NCBI RefSeq assembly: GCF_900142845.1
Contig: NZ_FSRU01000002.1
Coordinates: forward strand, 930,001 to 994,000
DNA length: 64,000 bases
Reading direction: 5' to 3'
Origin: Paraburkholderia phenazinium
GTDB lineage: Bacteria; Pseudomonadota; Gammaproteobacteria; Burkholderiales; Burkholderiaceae
This document shows positions 16,649 to 25,396 of this stretch, piece by piece (position 1 is the first letter of the stretch; each line of letters starts with the position of its first letter). Both the position numbers and the translations under genes were made by a program. The notes under the pieces are model-generated. The model had not been told where the DNA came from. It saw only the letters and a list, made by a program, of their open reading frames with translations, and searched no databases.

Positions 16649-17833
16649 CTAGAACTGGTGCGCGACACCCGCGATGACGCCGAACTGGCTCTTGCCATAG
16701 TCCGGATTGGTACTGGACGCGCCGCTGTTCGTCGGGTCGTTGTTACTGTTCGCGCCATACAGACCGCTGTCGAGCCCGAGGTTGGACGTCGAACTGTTCC
16801 GCACGTAAGCGAGCTCGGTATAAAGGAGCGTCCGCTTCGACAGGAAGTAGTTCGTGCCCAGTGTGTATAGCGTCGCGTTGCCGTTGCCGCGATTGGCGTT
16901 TGCGTGATACACCGCACCGGTGATGGCGAGTGCCGTCGTCGCGTTCCAGATCGCCCCGATCCATTCGTGATCGACCGCTGTCGGCAGCGACGTGCCTGCC
17001 GGCAGCGTGGTCGGCGTGGCTGTCCCGAAGTATCCGGCGTTGGATGCGTTGGGTGCGCTCAAATGCTGATAGCCCAGATACGCAACCACAGGACCGATCG
17101 CATAGGTCGCACCGGTGAGGATGGAGCGCGAGGCCAGGTACACATTGCTGAACTGTCCATTGGGATCGCGAACTTCGTCATAGGTCGCCTGCCAGTAAAG
17201 GCTGCCCACCTGGTAAGAGAGTTTGATACCGTCGGAGCGCCCCTGCGCACTCCCCAGACCGGTAGAGGTGCCCAACTGGCCCGGCGCGCTTCCCGGACTT
17301 CCGGCGTTCCACTTCGTCGAGTTCGTCAGGTCGTATTGCCCCTGCAGCGTAAATCCTCCGACCAGCGGCGACAGGTACTCGACACCGTTGCCCGCCTGCG
17401 AGAAGATCCGGCCGCGCACCAGCGTCCCGATCGCATATTTCTTCGTCTGCTGTGGATCGACGTCGCCCGAATACTGACTGATTTCGGCCGAGCCCATATT
17501 GCCCAGCTTCACTTGACCCCACGTGTCGTTATGCAAACCGACGGTCGCCTGCCCCTCGAAGAAGCTGCCGTTGGAAAAGGTGCCGTTTTGGGTGTTCAGG
17601 CGAGACTCGAGGTGGAAAATGGCCTGGGTGCCGCCGCCGAGATCCTCAGTCCCTTTGAAACCGAACCGCGATTGCGCCCACCCGCCACTTTGCGCGCCGA
17701 ACACGTGCCCCTTCGGCATGCCGGTCTCATACTCCAGTCCGTTGTCGACGATGCCGTACAGCGTAACGCTGCTTTGCGCACTGGCAGACACCGTAGCCGT
17801 CATCGCGAGCATTCCAAACAGAACCTTTCTCAT
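16649..17833 (-). CDS. Gram-negative trimeric porin (Burkholderiales OmpC-like)
   Basis: A 394-residue outer-membrane porin. The signal peptide MRKVLFGMLAMTATVSASA is followed by the standard SVTLYGIVDNGLEY first strand. Repeated beta strands with W-GQVKLGN and GAFTLQGQYDLTN-like segments lead to the terminal GVIAGVAHQF, whose final Phe is needed for outer-membrane assembly. An AGGAG site precedes the ATG. A promoter-like box shared with the hydroxyquinol cluster lies about 245-310 bases upstream, so this porin is probably the outer-membrane entry route for the cluster substrate. Confidence 0.95.
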   Translation of the reverse strand: MRKVLFGMLAMTATVSASAQSSVTLYGIVDNGLEYETGMPKGHVFGAQSGGWAQSRFGFKGTEDLGGGTQAIFHLESRLNTQNGTFSNGSFFEGQATVGLHNDTWGQVKLGNMGSAEISQYSGDVDPQQTKKYAIGTLVRGRIFSQAGNGVEYLSPLVGGFTLQGQYDLTNSTKWNAGSPGSAPGQLGTSTGLGSAQGRSDGIKLSYQVGSLYWQATYDEVRDPNGQFSNVYLASRSILTGATYAIGPVVAYLGYQHLSAPNASNAGYFGTATPTTLPAGTSLPTAVDHEWIGAIWNATTALAITGAVYHANANRGNGNATLYTLGTNYFLSKRTLLYTELAYVRNSSTSNLGLDSGLYGANSNNDPTNSGASSTNPDYGKSQFGVIAGVAHQF

Positions 17834-17944
17834 CGTATCTCCTATATATTTAGTACCACTATATTAATCGCCGGCCCGATGAGACTCCGGCTCCGGCAAT
17901 TTGATGCCACGACAGCCCTCGATGTGCGAGCTGGCCGCTATTCG

Positions 17945-18055
17945 TCAGGCGACACTTGCGCCCCGGCGGTTGCTGAATGCGTCCGCTGAATGCGCTTCGT
18001 CGAAGTACGGGAAAATGCCAGGTAGAGTGCCGCTTGCGGCAAGATGGGCCTCCAA
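17945..18055 (-). pseudogene. Possible relic of a hydroxyquinol-dioxygenase gene 5' end
   Basis: Downstream of the copy B promoter box, a short minus-strand frame contains PYFDEAHSADAFSNR, closely like PYFDEARSAEVVNAR at residues 14-28 of the dioxygenase at 13352-14275. A ribosome-site-like TTGGAGG stands at the equivalent distance from the box. No good start codon is left, and the frame stops after ~37 codons with no catalytic domain. This looks like the remaining end of a duplicated or replaced dioxygenase gene, now part of the porin leader region. The match is short, so chance is not excluded. Confidence 0.4.
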
Positions 18056-18078
18056 CGTTGTTCTCGTGTAATTTGGCC

Positions 18079-18145
18079 CGAGTGTATATTCGTCAACGGT
18101 GGAGACACAGAGCGGAAAGGGGAATCTCTTTCGCGGAAATCGGGA
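18079..18145 (-). promoter_or_regulatory. Promoter/operator box (copy B) upstream of the porin
   Basis: Ungapped 67-nt counterpart of 14314-14380, with the first 26 nt identical, the shared GCTCTGT in the middle and AATATACAC as the -10-like end. It lies in the 392-base gap between the MEKHLA gene stop (18226) and the porin start (17833), reading towards the porin. The rest of this gap holds the dioxygenase relic and the porin ribosome site; I see no other gene in it. Confidence 0.6.
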
Positions 18146-18225
18146 GAATCGAGTCTGTGGAAAAGCGACCGCTCAAGCCTAAGCGGTACCCACCTGCCTC
18201 ACGCATTAACCGTAGACAGGTGCGA

Positions 18226-18684
18226 TCAGATATCGCGCGTACGCGGAATGACAACGGCCTGGCCGTGCAGCGTGCCGTTCGCGTCGAGCAGTTGCCACAG
18301 TGTCGCTTCCTCGATCATGAAGCGCTGGCCTGACTTCGTGATACGCACACCCTTGTAGCCCGCCTCATAGCCGACTCGCTGGACGCGCGCGAGGAACTGC
18401 TGCCGCTCCTCGCGATTCGGTGCTTCGGCTGAGAGCCGCGACGGCAGCCGGGTGATTTCATCCCAGCTGTATTCAAAGCGGCGCTGCGCGGCCTTATTGC
18501 CGTAAATGAAGAGCGGGTCGGGATCGGTGTTGTGCGCCAGCACCGCGAACGACGCATGCTCGTAGAGCCATTCGCTTGCTTCGACCACGGGCACGGCCTG
18601 CGGCACCAGCGGTTGACCCAGCAGTCGGCCGTAGCTATCGGCAAGGAGCTGATAGAAGGCGGGATCACGATGGAGCGGGATCAT
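18226..18684 (-). CDS. MEKHLA-domain (PAS-like) protein
   Basis: A 152-residue soluble protein that is one MEKHLA/PAS-like domain. Segments such as SEWLYEHASFAVLAHNTDPDPLFIYGNKAAQRRFEYSW-type and LPSRLSAEAPNREERQQFL are typical, and the N-terminal DPAFYQLLADSYGRLLG matches the usual start. Its ATG overlaps the stop of the MFS gene by 4 bases, so the two are co-translated. Function is unknown; PAS-like folds bind small ligands, and here it may accompany the exporter. No output domain is attached. Confidence 0.87.
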   Translation of the reverse strand: MIPLHRDPAFYQLLADSYGRLLGQPLVPQAVPVVEASEWLYEHASFAVLAHNTDPDPLFIYGNKAAQRRFEYSWDEITRLPSRLSAEAPNREERQQFLARVQRVGYEAGYKGVRITKSGQRFMIEEATLWQLLDANGTLHGQAVVIPRTRDI

Positions 18685-19922
18685 TCCGGCGTCGCCAGAC
18701 AGTCGCAGTCGACCTTCGCCACCGGGCTTCTTCCGAAGCTCGCCAGCGCGGCCAGACCGAGCAGCGCCAGCGCGCTGCCCAGCAGGAAATCAGGCGGAAT
18801 GCCGATCGAATCGACAATCGTCCCGCCGACCAGCGACCCCACCGCAATAGCCACCTGAATGATGCTCACAAACAGCGCTGAACCGGCCTCCGGCAGATCG
18901 GGTGTCGCGCGCTGAATCCACACGCTGAAACAGAGTGGCAACGCGCCGAACGAAATACCCCACGCGAGCACATCAACCGTCACCGCCAACTGTGAATGCC
19001 GCAACAAAGGCATCGACAAAAGCGCGAACATCATCAGCGATACCATCACCGCCACCGATGCCTTGAGGTTGCGGTTGACCGTGCTCGAAACGGCGAAATT
19101 GGAGAAGAAACCAATCACGCCGAAGCCTAGCAACAGCCATGTAATGGTCGACATGCCGAAGCTCGCGTTATGCAGCAGAAACGGCGTGATGTAGGTGTAG
19201 GAACAGAAGTGGGCGCCGAACACGAGTCCCACCATCAGCATGCTTCGGCGCGCATGAGGACGCCTTAGCAACTCGGTCAGGTCTGCCAGGCGTAGCGCTG
19301 CGCTGGAGGGCAGCGAAGGGACCAGCAGCAGTTGCGCGACCAGCGCGACGGCAACCAGCACGCCGGTAGCCATGAACGAAAAGCGCCAGGAAGAGAAGCC
19401 GGCGATGAACGTGCCGAGAGGTACGCCGATCACGGTGGCGCACGTCACGCCCGTCAGGATCATCGCGGTTGCTCTCGCTGCGTCTTTGGGCTGCACAAGG
19501 CGGCCCGCGGCGGCTGTCGCGAGCGTCCAGAAGCCGCCCAATGCCGCGCCCAGCAGCGCGCGGCCCACCAGCATGACGGCGAAATTGGGCGCAAATGCCG
19601 ACAACAGATTGGACGCCAGCAACAGGGCCGTGAGTAACAGGAAGACGTGCCGACGGTCCATACGCCCCGCGCCCAGCATGAGGCCCGGCGCGGAGAGCGC
19701 GGCAATGACACCCGGCGTAGTGACCATCAGGCCGGCCGTACCTGGCAGGACATCCAGTTCTTTGGCGACATGCGGCAGTAAACCCACCGGCAGAAATTCC
19801 GTGGTGACAAAGGCAAATGCGCCGATTGCCACGGCGCCGACAGAGAGCCATTGACGCAGAGACGACGAATCACCCTGCTCCGATGCGCGCGTATCCGCCG
19901 CCGGACTGCTTTCGACTAACAT
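18681..19922 (-). CDS. MFS transporter, drug/sugar efflux (DHA1, AraJ/YdhP-like)
   Basis: A 413-residue major facilitator with twelve predicted membrane segments. It has the family features FAFVTTEFLPVGLLPHVAKEL in the first helix pair, GRMDRRHVFLLLTALLLASN in loop 2-3, and GVTCATVIGVPLGTFIAG in helix 5. The N-terminal 25 residues are hydrophilic. It belongs to the arabinose/purine-nucleoside efflux group, so it likely exports small polar molecules or drugs by proton antiport. A 17-bp palindrome overlapping its ribosome site suggests repression by a TetR- or MarR-like protein, but no such gene is next to it. Confidence 0.9.
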   Translation of the reverse strand: MLVESSPAADTRASEQGDSSSLRQWLSVGAVAIGAFAFVTTEFLPVGLLPHVAKELDVLPGTAGLMVTTPGVIAALSAPGLMLGAGRMDRRHVFLLLTALLLASNLLSAFAPNFAVMLVGRALLGAALGGFWTLATAAAGRLVQPKDAARATAMILTGVTCATVIGVPLGTFIAGFSSWRFSFMATGVLVAVALVAQLLLVPSLPSSAALRLADLTELLRRPHARRSMLMVGLVFGAHFCSYTYITPFLLHNASFGMSTITWLLLGFGVIGFFSNFAVSSTVNRNLKASVAVMVSLMMFALLSMPLLRHSQLAVTVDVLAWGISFGALPLCFSVWIQRATPDLPEAGSALFVSIIQVAIAVGSLVGGTIVDSIGIPPDFLLGSALALLGLAALASFGRSPVAKVDCDCLATPE

Positions 19923-19930
19923 AGTTTTGT

Positions 19931-19947
19931 TTGTCCTTAACGGACAA
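19931..19947 (-). promoter_or_regulatory. Palindromic operator TTGTCC-N5-GGACAA over the MFS ribosome site
   Basis: A perfect 6-5-6 inverted repeat 9-25 bases upstream of the MFS ATG. The AAGGAC on the minus strand is both the right part of the repeat and the probable ribosome site. A bulged stem (19958-19989, GGTGCGGATT with AATCC..GCACC) lies next to it. The repeat looks like a dimeric repressor site. Confidence 0.5.
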
Positions 19948-20156
19948 TGATTGAATTGGTGCGGATTGGCGAACTAATCCGGCCGCACCATTGGGTTCGT
20001 GATGAAAACGCTTTGTCTCAGACGTGTACAGCGCGATCCTGAGAACGACGCGCCACGATACCATTGCATTATTTGTCTTGCCGACGCGCTGCCAAAAGCA
20101 GCGCTCGGCGTAGGGATACTAGAGGGCGTACTGTGTAGAAGCGGGTAACGTCTGGT

Positions 20157-20795
20157 TCACTTTATTTCAGTGACGAAGCTATCGCGACTGCGCCGGACTT
20201 TCTTCAGGTTCACAAGCCAATCGCCTTCGGCCGCCCGATAACCCAGCGGCAGCATGACGACGCTACGCAGGTGCTTCGATTTCAGATCGAGGATTTCATC
20301 GACCGCTGCCGGGTCGAATCCTTCCATCGGAGTCGCGTCAACTTCTTCGAAAGCCGCAGCAATCAAGGCCGCGCCCAGGCCGATATAAGCTTGCCGCGCG
20401 GCGGCCTGATAGTTAGCCTCCGTTCCTCGAGCGGCGACAATACCAAGCAACTTCTGGCGGTAGCTCTCCCACCCTTCGTTTTTGAAACCGCGGATTTCGT
20501 TGGTCAGATCGAACATCATATTGACGCGGTCAGCAGTGATGTCGTCCCATGCGGCAAATACCAGCAGGTGCGAACAGTCGGTCACCTGGGCCTGGTCCCA
20601 CGCCACGGCACGAATCTTTGCGCGGATATCCGCATTGCTGACTACCAGCAGTTCAAACGGCTGGAGCCCGCTCGAGGTCGGAGCCAGCCGCACAGCTTCA
20701 ACGATACGTTCGAGCTTGTCGGCCGACACGCTTTGGGTCGCATCGAACTTCTTGGTTGCGTAACGCCATGCAAGTCTTTCGTTTACTGTCGTCAT
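20157..20795 (-). CDS. NAD(P)H-dependent nitroreductase-family oxidoreductase
   Basis: A 212-residue FMN-dependent nitroreductase of the NfsB type. It has the N-terminal WRYATKKFD motif with the FMN-phosphate-binding Arg, LAPTSSGLQPFELLVVS (residues ~38-54), and the C-terminal MLPLGYRAAEGDW followed by KVRRSRDSFVTEI. It reduces nitro-compounds or quinones by two-electron steps in the cytoplasm. It stands alone, between the MFS operon and a histidine kinase on the same strand. The family is broad, and the physiological substrate cannot be read from sequence. Confidence 0.92.
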   Translation of the reverse strand: MTTVNERLAWRYATKKFDATQSVSADKLERIVEAVRLAPTSSGLQPFELLVVSNADIRAKIRAVAWDQAQVTDCSHLLVFAAWDDITADRVNMMFDLTNEIRGFKNEGWESYRQKLLGIVAARGTEANYQAAARQAYIGLGAALIAAAFEEVDATPMEGFDPAAVDEILDLKSKHLRSVVMLPLGYRAAEGDWLVNLKKVRRSRDSFVTEIK

Positions 20796-20946
20796 AACGG
20801 TTCTCTTCAGGTATGAGTATAAAAACAGTGGCGCAGGAACCGAGTGCGATCTTGAAGGAATCGTTGTTTGCGGCTGCGCCGTGTTCGACGCCGCGCATCA
20901 TATCTGAAAGTAGAAATTCAGGCAGTCGAGACCTGGGTCGACGCTA

Positions 20947-22077
20947 TCAGCGCCCTGGCTGGCGGCGCGGCAGACACACAGAGAACACCGTTTCGGTCTC
21001 GTCCGAGCGCACCTCGATCTCGCCTCCGTGGGCCTTGGCAATCTCACGCGCGATGTACAGCCCAAGCCCGAGGTTACCGTCGGCGTTATACGAGTCCTGA
21101 TGATTGAGGCCACGCTGGAGCGGGTCGAAAATCCGGTCCAGCGCCGTTCGCTCGATGGCTGACCCATGGTTCCTGACCTCGAAACGAACTTCCTGCTCCG
21201 CGCCGGTCATGACCACGCGCACCGGCGCGTCTTGCGCGCCGTACTTGAGCGCATTCAGAACCAGATTGCCAAGCAACTGCTGGAGACGGCGGCCATCCCA
21301 AACACCCTGACCGTCGCCCGCCACGTCCAGATCGATCCGGCGGTCGGGATGCGATGCCCTCACCTGGTCGAGTTCGTCGGCAAGCAACTTCTCCAGGTTG
21401 GCCTCGGCGGGCACGATATTGATCCCCAAACCCAGCCTGGTTCGATTGAAATCAAGCATGTCGTCCAGCAGCGCATGCATGCGCGCTCCGCTTCGGATCA
21501 ACCGCGCCGCGGCGACCGACACTTTCTCACCGGCGTTCAGCGCCGAGAGGTACGTCGCGGTCATCTGAATGGTCTGCAGCGGACTGCGCATGTCGTGCCC
21601 GAGCATGCCGAGCAACAGGTTACGAGCCTGCTCTATCTGCGCACTGAAAAAACCCACCGATTCGGCGATGGCCTGGTCGATGGCCTCGTTGAAACGGATA
21701 ATGTCATCCGCATGAGAGGCGTCGGGCTGGCACTCATCCATCCACAGACGAAGGACGCTGGCGCGCAGGGCGCGGTATTCGGCAGCCAGTTGATTGATGT
21801 CGAATCCACCCCGCGCCCGCAGCAGCGCGTGCGTCTGGGCCGCCGTCTCCGGAGCGCCGATCAGTATGGGAGCCCGGCCCATTGATTTTTCAGCCTGCGC
21901 CTCCCTGCTCTGAACCGTCGACAGGTCCTTCGCTACAGCCAGCAGAATCTGTTGCGCATGGTCCCGCAGGGCAAGCGATTTCATGTCCACGGCCGCCGGC
22001 AACAGGGTGGCGGCGAATGCCTCCCATTGCACCAGGATCGTTTCCATGTCACGCAAGATATAGTCAGCCAATCGCAT
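20947..22077 (-). CDS. Sensor histidine kinase with N-terminal RsbRD-like domain
   Basis: A 376-residue cytoplasmic kinase without membrane segments. A helical RsbRD-type sensory domain covers about 1-145. HisKA carries the phospho-accepting H161 in LLGMLGHDMRSPLQTI. The HATPase domain (about 245-370) has N-box LVLNALKYGAQ, G1-like RTALDRIFDPL and G2 GNLGLGLYIAREIAKAHGG. A divergent single-domain response regulator starts 131 bases away and is the probable partner. In Burkholderiales such kinases control stress or motility responses; the signal is unknown. Confidence 0.9.
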   Translation of the reverse strand: MRLADYILRDMETILVQWEAFAATLLPAAVDMKSLALRDHAQQILLAVAKDLSTVQSREAQAEKSMGRAPILIGAPETAAQTHALLRARGGFDINQLAAEYRALRASVLRLWMDECQPDASHADDIIRFNEAIDQAIAESVGFFSAQIEQARNLLLGMLGHDMRSPLQTIQMTATYLSALNAGEKVSVAAARLIRSGARMHALLDDMLDFNRTRLGLGINIVPAEANLEKLLADELDQVRASHPDRRIDLDVAGDGQGVWDGRRLQQLLGNLVLNALKYGAQDAPVRVVMTGAEQEVRFEVRNHGSAIERTALDRIFDPLQRGLNHQDSYNADGNLGLGLYIAREIAKAHGGEIEVRSDETETVFSVCLPRRQPGR

Positions 22078-22208
22078 GTTTGCCCTTAAATAAGCGTGAA
22101 AAGATCAGTATGGGGCATCGGTTGAATTTATCTTACGCGCAAATGGCTGTTTTAACTGTATCGGGTCCCTAAATTGCGTGACACATGGGGCAACCCTACA
22201 GGAACCCC

Positions 22209-22589
22209 ATGTCCAATGGAAAAGCTGAACGCTTACTCATCGCCGACGACGACCCGAATCTGCTCGCGGTGTACATCCTGTTCTTCGAGGCTTACGGTTA
22301 CGCCATCCGGACAGCAATAGACGGTCCCGGCGCGCTCGCTGTGTACCGCGTCTGGCGTCCTGACGTGGTGATGCTCGATATTCAGATGCCCCGACTGGAC
22401 GGCCGGGCGGTGGCAAGGGAAATCCGCCGCATGAACGTCGTTTCTTCGCCCTTGCTGCTGGCGGTGAGCGCGCTGAGCGCGCCCGCCGAGCGGGCTGAAT
22501 CGTTCAAGGCCGGCTTCGACGATCATTTCGTCAAACCGGCGCAACTTCCGGCCATTCTGGCGGCGATTGCGGCCAGCACACTTGTTTGA
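22209..22589 (+). CDS. Single-domain response regulator (CheY-like receiver)
   Basis: A 126-residue receiver domain with no output domain. It has the acidic pocket D13-D15, phospho-acceptor D57 (VVMLDIQMPRLDG), a Ser in the usual switch position (AVSALS) and the conserved Lys in DDHFVKPAQL. The start at 22209 has AGGA a few bases upstream; an in-frame ATG at 22185 lacks a ribosome site. It is divergent from the RsbRD-type kinase and most likely receives phosphate from it, acting by protein-protein contact. Confidence 0.9.
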   Translation: MSNGKAERLLIADDDPNLLAVYILFFEAYGYAIRTAIDGPGALAVYRVWRPDVVMLDIQMPRLDGRAVAREIRRMNVVSSPLLLAVSALSAPAERAESFKAGFDDHFVKPAQLPAILAAIAASTLV

Positions 22590-22824
22590 GGCGTTTGACG
22601 CGGGAGCGGTCGCGATTCACGGCGCCGCCTGGCGGATGGATTGCCCGGGAGGTCTAATAGCGCTCGTGCGCCATCAAAGACGCGCTCCAAACGAGGCGAA
22701 ATGGCTGTGGTAGCATCATCTCCGATTTTCGCACGCCATTGCGCGGGGAGATAGCATGCCATTGAGCGAAGCATTCCACTCTCGCGCGACATGCCCCGGA
22801 GCAACGCTCCCGCCGAGGTTGATC

Positions 22825-23970
22825 ATGCGTGTCACGAAGCGATGCAGCGCGTTCATCGTTCCTATGGCTTTCCTCGGTTCGCTATTGTCCGGTTCGGCAA
22901 TCGCGCAAGATGCGACATCAGGCGGTTCCGCGCATGCGATTTCAGAAATCGGCATTGACCGTTCAGGGCTGAGCAGCCAGGACGAAGCCACGCGGCAAAA
23001 GACGTTTGAGGATATTCGTACGCTTCATGCGACCTGGTTTCGTGACGAACCGACTTCCGGATCGGCTCAGGGCGTTGCCAACTTCGTCGAAGAGGTACGG
23101 GAGGCCAAGCAGCAGAAACTCAAGGTGTTAGTCAACATTCTGCAGATGGACGAAGACTACGATCGTGCGCTGCCGATGAACGATCACGGCTGGCGATCCA
23201 AGAAATTGAGCGAAATAGACCTGAATAAATTCGCCAGCCGATTCAGTAATCTGCTGGGTGCTTTAAAGCACGCCGACCTGACGATCGATGCGGTCGAATT
23301 CGGTAACGAGGACGACAGCTACTATTACGATGCAGACGTGCCGAACGGCCACAGCGCGAATCAGATCGAGCTGCATGCATGGCTTCAGGGCTATGGACAG
23401 TTTTTGAAGACCGGCGCGACAATCTTGCATGATCCTCGCTACTATCCGCAGGCGAAAATCATCACGTTTGGCATCGCTCATGGATATACGGCGCCTGGCC
23501 GTCCGCCACAGTGTCTTTCAGATCCGGCAAAAGCCGTCGCGATGCTGAAGGATGTCGATGGCTTTAACTACCTGGATAACAGCGGCTATCACGTCGACGG
23601 TTACGGTACTCACATTTACGCGTCGCCGGGCAATCCGGGGGCAAGTGCGACGGCGCTCCTGCGTCCGGACATATGGGCGCTTGGCCGGGCCAAGCCTTTC
23701 TGGATTACAGAATGGGGATTTACGGACGCCACGAAGTTTCCGAATCAACAGGGACAATCGGCAAGCCAGGGGATGCAAGCGGTTCTCAACGCGTTTGATG
23801 ACCTCGGCACGCGGGTACCCATAGGTCCGATGTTTTTCTATTCCTACAATTCCGGGTTACAGGATGCCGATGGACATCCGAGTGGCCTCGTCGATACCCA
23901 GGGCAAATTTGTGCCGGCAGCGAACCCTCTGTCCGCGCGTGCTGCACGGGTCCCGTCGCACGCTTCCTGA
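22825..23970 (+). CDS. Secreted glycoside-hydrolase-like protein (clan GH-A type)
   Basis: A 381-residue exported protein with a signal peptide (MRVTKRCSAFIVPMAFLGSL, cut after SAIAQ). The start at 22825 is chosen for the signal peptide and a GAGG site. The rest looks like a TIM-barrel glycosidase: a probable acid/base E162 in AVEFGNEDD after strand 4, and a probable nucleophile E296 in FWITEWGF on strand 7, the pairing seen in clan GH-A. It could act on plant or fungal polysaccharide in the periplasm or outside. It has no carbohydrate-binding module and stands alone between the response regulator and a small membrane protein. The exact family is not assigned. Confidence 0.75.
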   Translation: MRVTKRCSAFIVPMAFLGSLLSGSAIAQDATSGGSAHAISEIGIDRSGLSSQDEATRQKTFEDIRTLHATWFRDEPTSGSAQGVANFVEEVREAKQQKLKVLVNILQMDEDYDRALPMNDHGWRSKKLSEIDLNKFASRFSNLLGALKHADLTIDAVEFGNEDDSYYYDADVPNGHSANQIELHAWLQGYGQFLKTGATILHDPRYYPQAKIITFGIAHGYTAPGRPPQCLSDPAKAVAMLKDVDGFNYLDNSGYHVDGYGTHIYASPGNPGASATALLRPDIWALGRAKPFWITEWGFTDATKFPNQQGQSASQGMQAVLNAFDDLGTRVPIGPMFFYSYNSGLQDADGHPSGLVDTQGKFVPAANPLSARAARVPSHAS

Positions 23971-24105
23971 AGTGATGGCTGTGCCCGCCAAGCGTCTCCA
24001 TTCAGGCATATGTCGACAGCTCGCGTGCACGAGCGACAAGATGCCAGGTTCTGTCGGATAATCCACCCTTGAGTATCCGGTTGGCATCCCAGAGAGGGAG
24101 TCGCG

Positions 24106-24339
24106 ATGAAATCCGTCCTCGGTCTGCTTTGTGTAGTGGCATTCGGTGCGGCGCTCGGTCCGCTAGGCTGGCTGGTGTGGCTCGACTACACCCATGCGCT
24201 GACCCCCATCCTGACCTATCAACTCGTGATTGCGATCCTGGCCGCCTTACTGATAGGGGCGAGCTGCCTGGCAGCCAATTGCTCCTTGAATCGCCGCCCG
24301 TCCCGGTCCTCGATTGCCCAGACGCCACAGCGCGGGTGA
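24106..24339 (+). CDS. Small two-span membrane protein, hypothetical
   Basis: A 77-residue frame preceded by GAGGGAG and an ATG. Two hydrophobic stretches (about 3-25 and 35-57) are separated by a short YTHALTPI loop and followed by an Arg/Ser-rich tail. It sits in a 420-base stretch between the glycosidase and a convergent LysR gene. Ribosome site and membrane pattern support it as real, but no family is recognised. Confidence 0.5.
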   Translation: MKSVLGLLCVVAFGAALGPLGWLVWLDYTHALTPILTYQLVIAILAALLIGASCLAANCSLNRRPSRSSIAQTPQRG

Positions 24340-24392
24340 ACCCGTTTGCGGCGCGCAGCGCTGAGCGTCACGACCGGCAAGGTCTGCGCCGC

Positions 24393-25292
24393 TCAGGCCA
24401 TGAAGTTGAGCAAGGCGGCCGCCAAGGCGTCGACAGCCACCCGGACCTTCAACGGCAAGTGCGGCGTCTGCAGCCACAGCGCATAGACGTCGTATAAAAA
24501 TCCCGGCTGATCCGGCAGTAGCTGGACAAGCGCGCCAGCCTGAATGCGCTCATGAACGAGCCAGTACGGAAGCCATGCAAGCCCCATACCGAGGGTCGCG
24601 GCGTCGGCGATGGCATCGAGATCGTCAAGCCGCAACCGGTGCGCCGGCGTCACTTCCATCGCAGGCTGATCATTGCGCGGAAACAGCCACGGGCGAACCC
24701 GGCCCGAGCGCCGGTAGATGATTCCATCGTGCCTGCCGAGATCCTCTATCCGCTGTGGCCGGCCATGCGCATCGAGATAGCTGGGCGACGCGCAGACGAC
24801 CATGCGCTGCCGCGCAATGCGACGCGCGATCACCCCACCCTTATCCTCCAGATCGCCGGTTCGGATCGCCAGATCGTAGTCGTTCTCGGCGAGATCGACG
24901 AACCGGTCGTTCAACGACAGATCAAGCTCCAGCGCCGGATAGTGCTGCGCGAGCTGCAGCAGGACCGGCATCACGCAGTGCCGGCCAAAGTGCACCGGCA
25001 TCGTGACGCGCAGCGTGCCGCGCGGTTCGGACAGTTGATCGGCGGCGAGCGCATCCGCGGCATCCGCTTCGGCGAGGACCACCCGGCAGCGGTCGTAGTA
25101 GGCGCGCCCGAAGTCGGTCAGGCTCTGGCGGCGCGTGGTCCGGGTGATGAGGCGCACCCCCAGGCGCTCTTCGAGGAACCGGACATGCTTGCCTACCATC
25201 GGTCCGGATAGCGCGAGCGCGTCCGCGGCGGCCGCGAACGAACCCAGATCGACGGCTTTGACGAACACGGCCATGCTCGTAAGGCGATCCAT
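24393..25292 (-). CDS. LysR-family transcriptional regulator
   Basis: A 299-residue LTTR of the CrgA-like group, starting MDRLTSMAVFVKAVDLGSFA. The HTH lies near residues 15-60 (AAAADALALSGPMVGKHVRFLEERL, TTRRQSLTDFG) and an effector domain of normal length follows. It is divergent from the zinc-less alcohol dehydrogenase at 25397, with a 104-base shared control region, so that gene is the expected target. The helix reads SGPMVGKH where many family members have a Ser-rich helix, a modest deviation. Confidence 0.92.
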   Translation of the reverse strand: MDRLTSMAVFVKAVDLGSFAAAADALALSGPMVGKHVRFLEERLGVRLITRTTRRQSLTDFGRAYYDRCRVVLAEADAADALAADQLSEPRGTLRVTMPVHFGRHCVMPVLLQLAQHYPALELDLSLNDRFVDLAENDYDLAIRTGDLEDKGGVIARRIARQRMVVCASPSYLDAHGRPQRIEDLGRHDGIIYRRSGRVRPWLFPRNDQPAMEVTPAHRLRLDDLDAIADAATLGMGLAWLPYWLVHERIQAGALVQLLPDQPGFLYDVYALWLQTPHLPLKVRVAVDALAAALLNFMA

Positions 25293-25396
25293 GTTTAAAA
25301 ACTCCTGGTTTCGACTGTTCTGTTTACGACGCTATTTATCCGCCTGAAGCGCACCGGCATAGTGTATTCGGTTCGGTTACTTTGGAGTTCGGCGAG

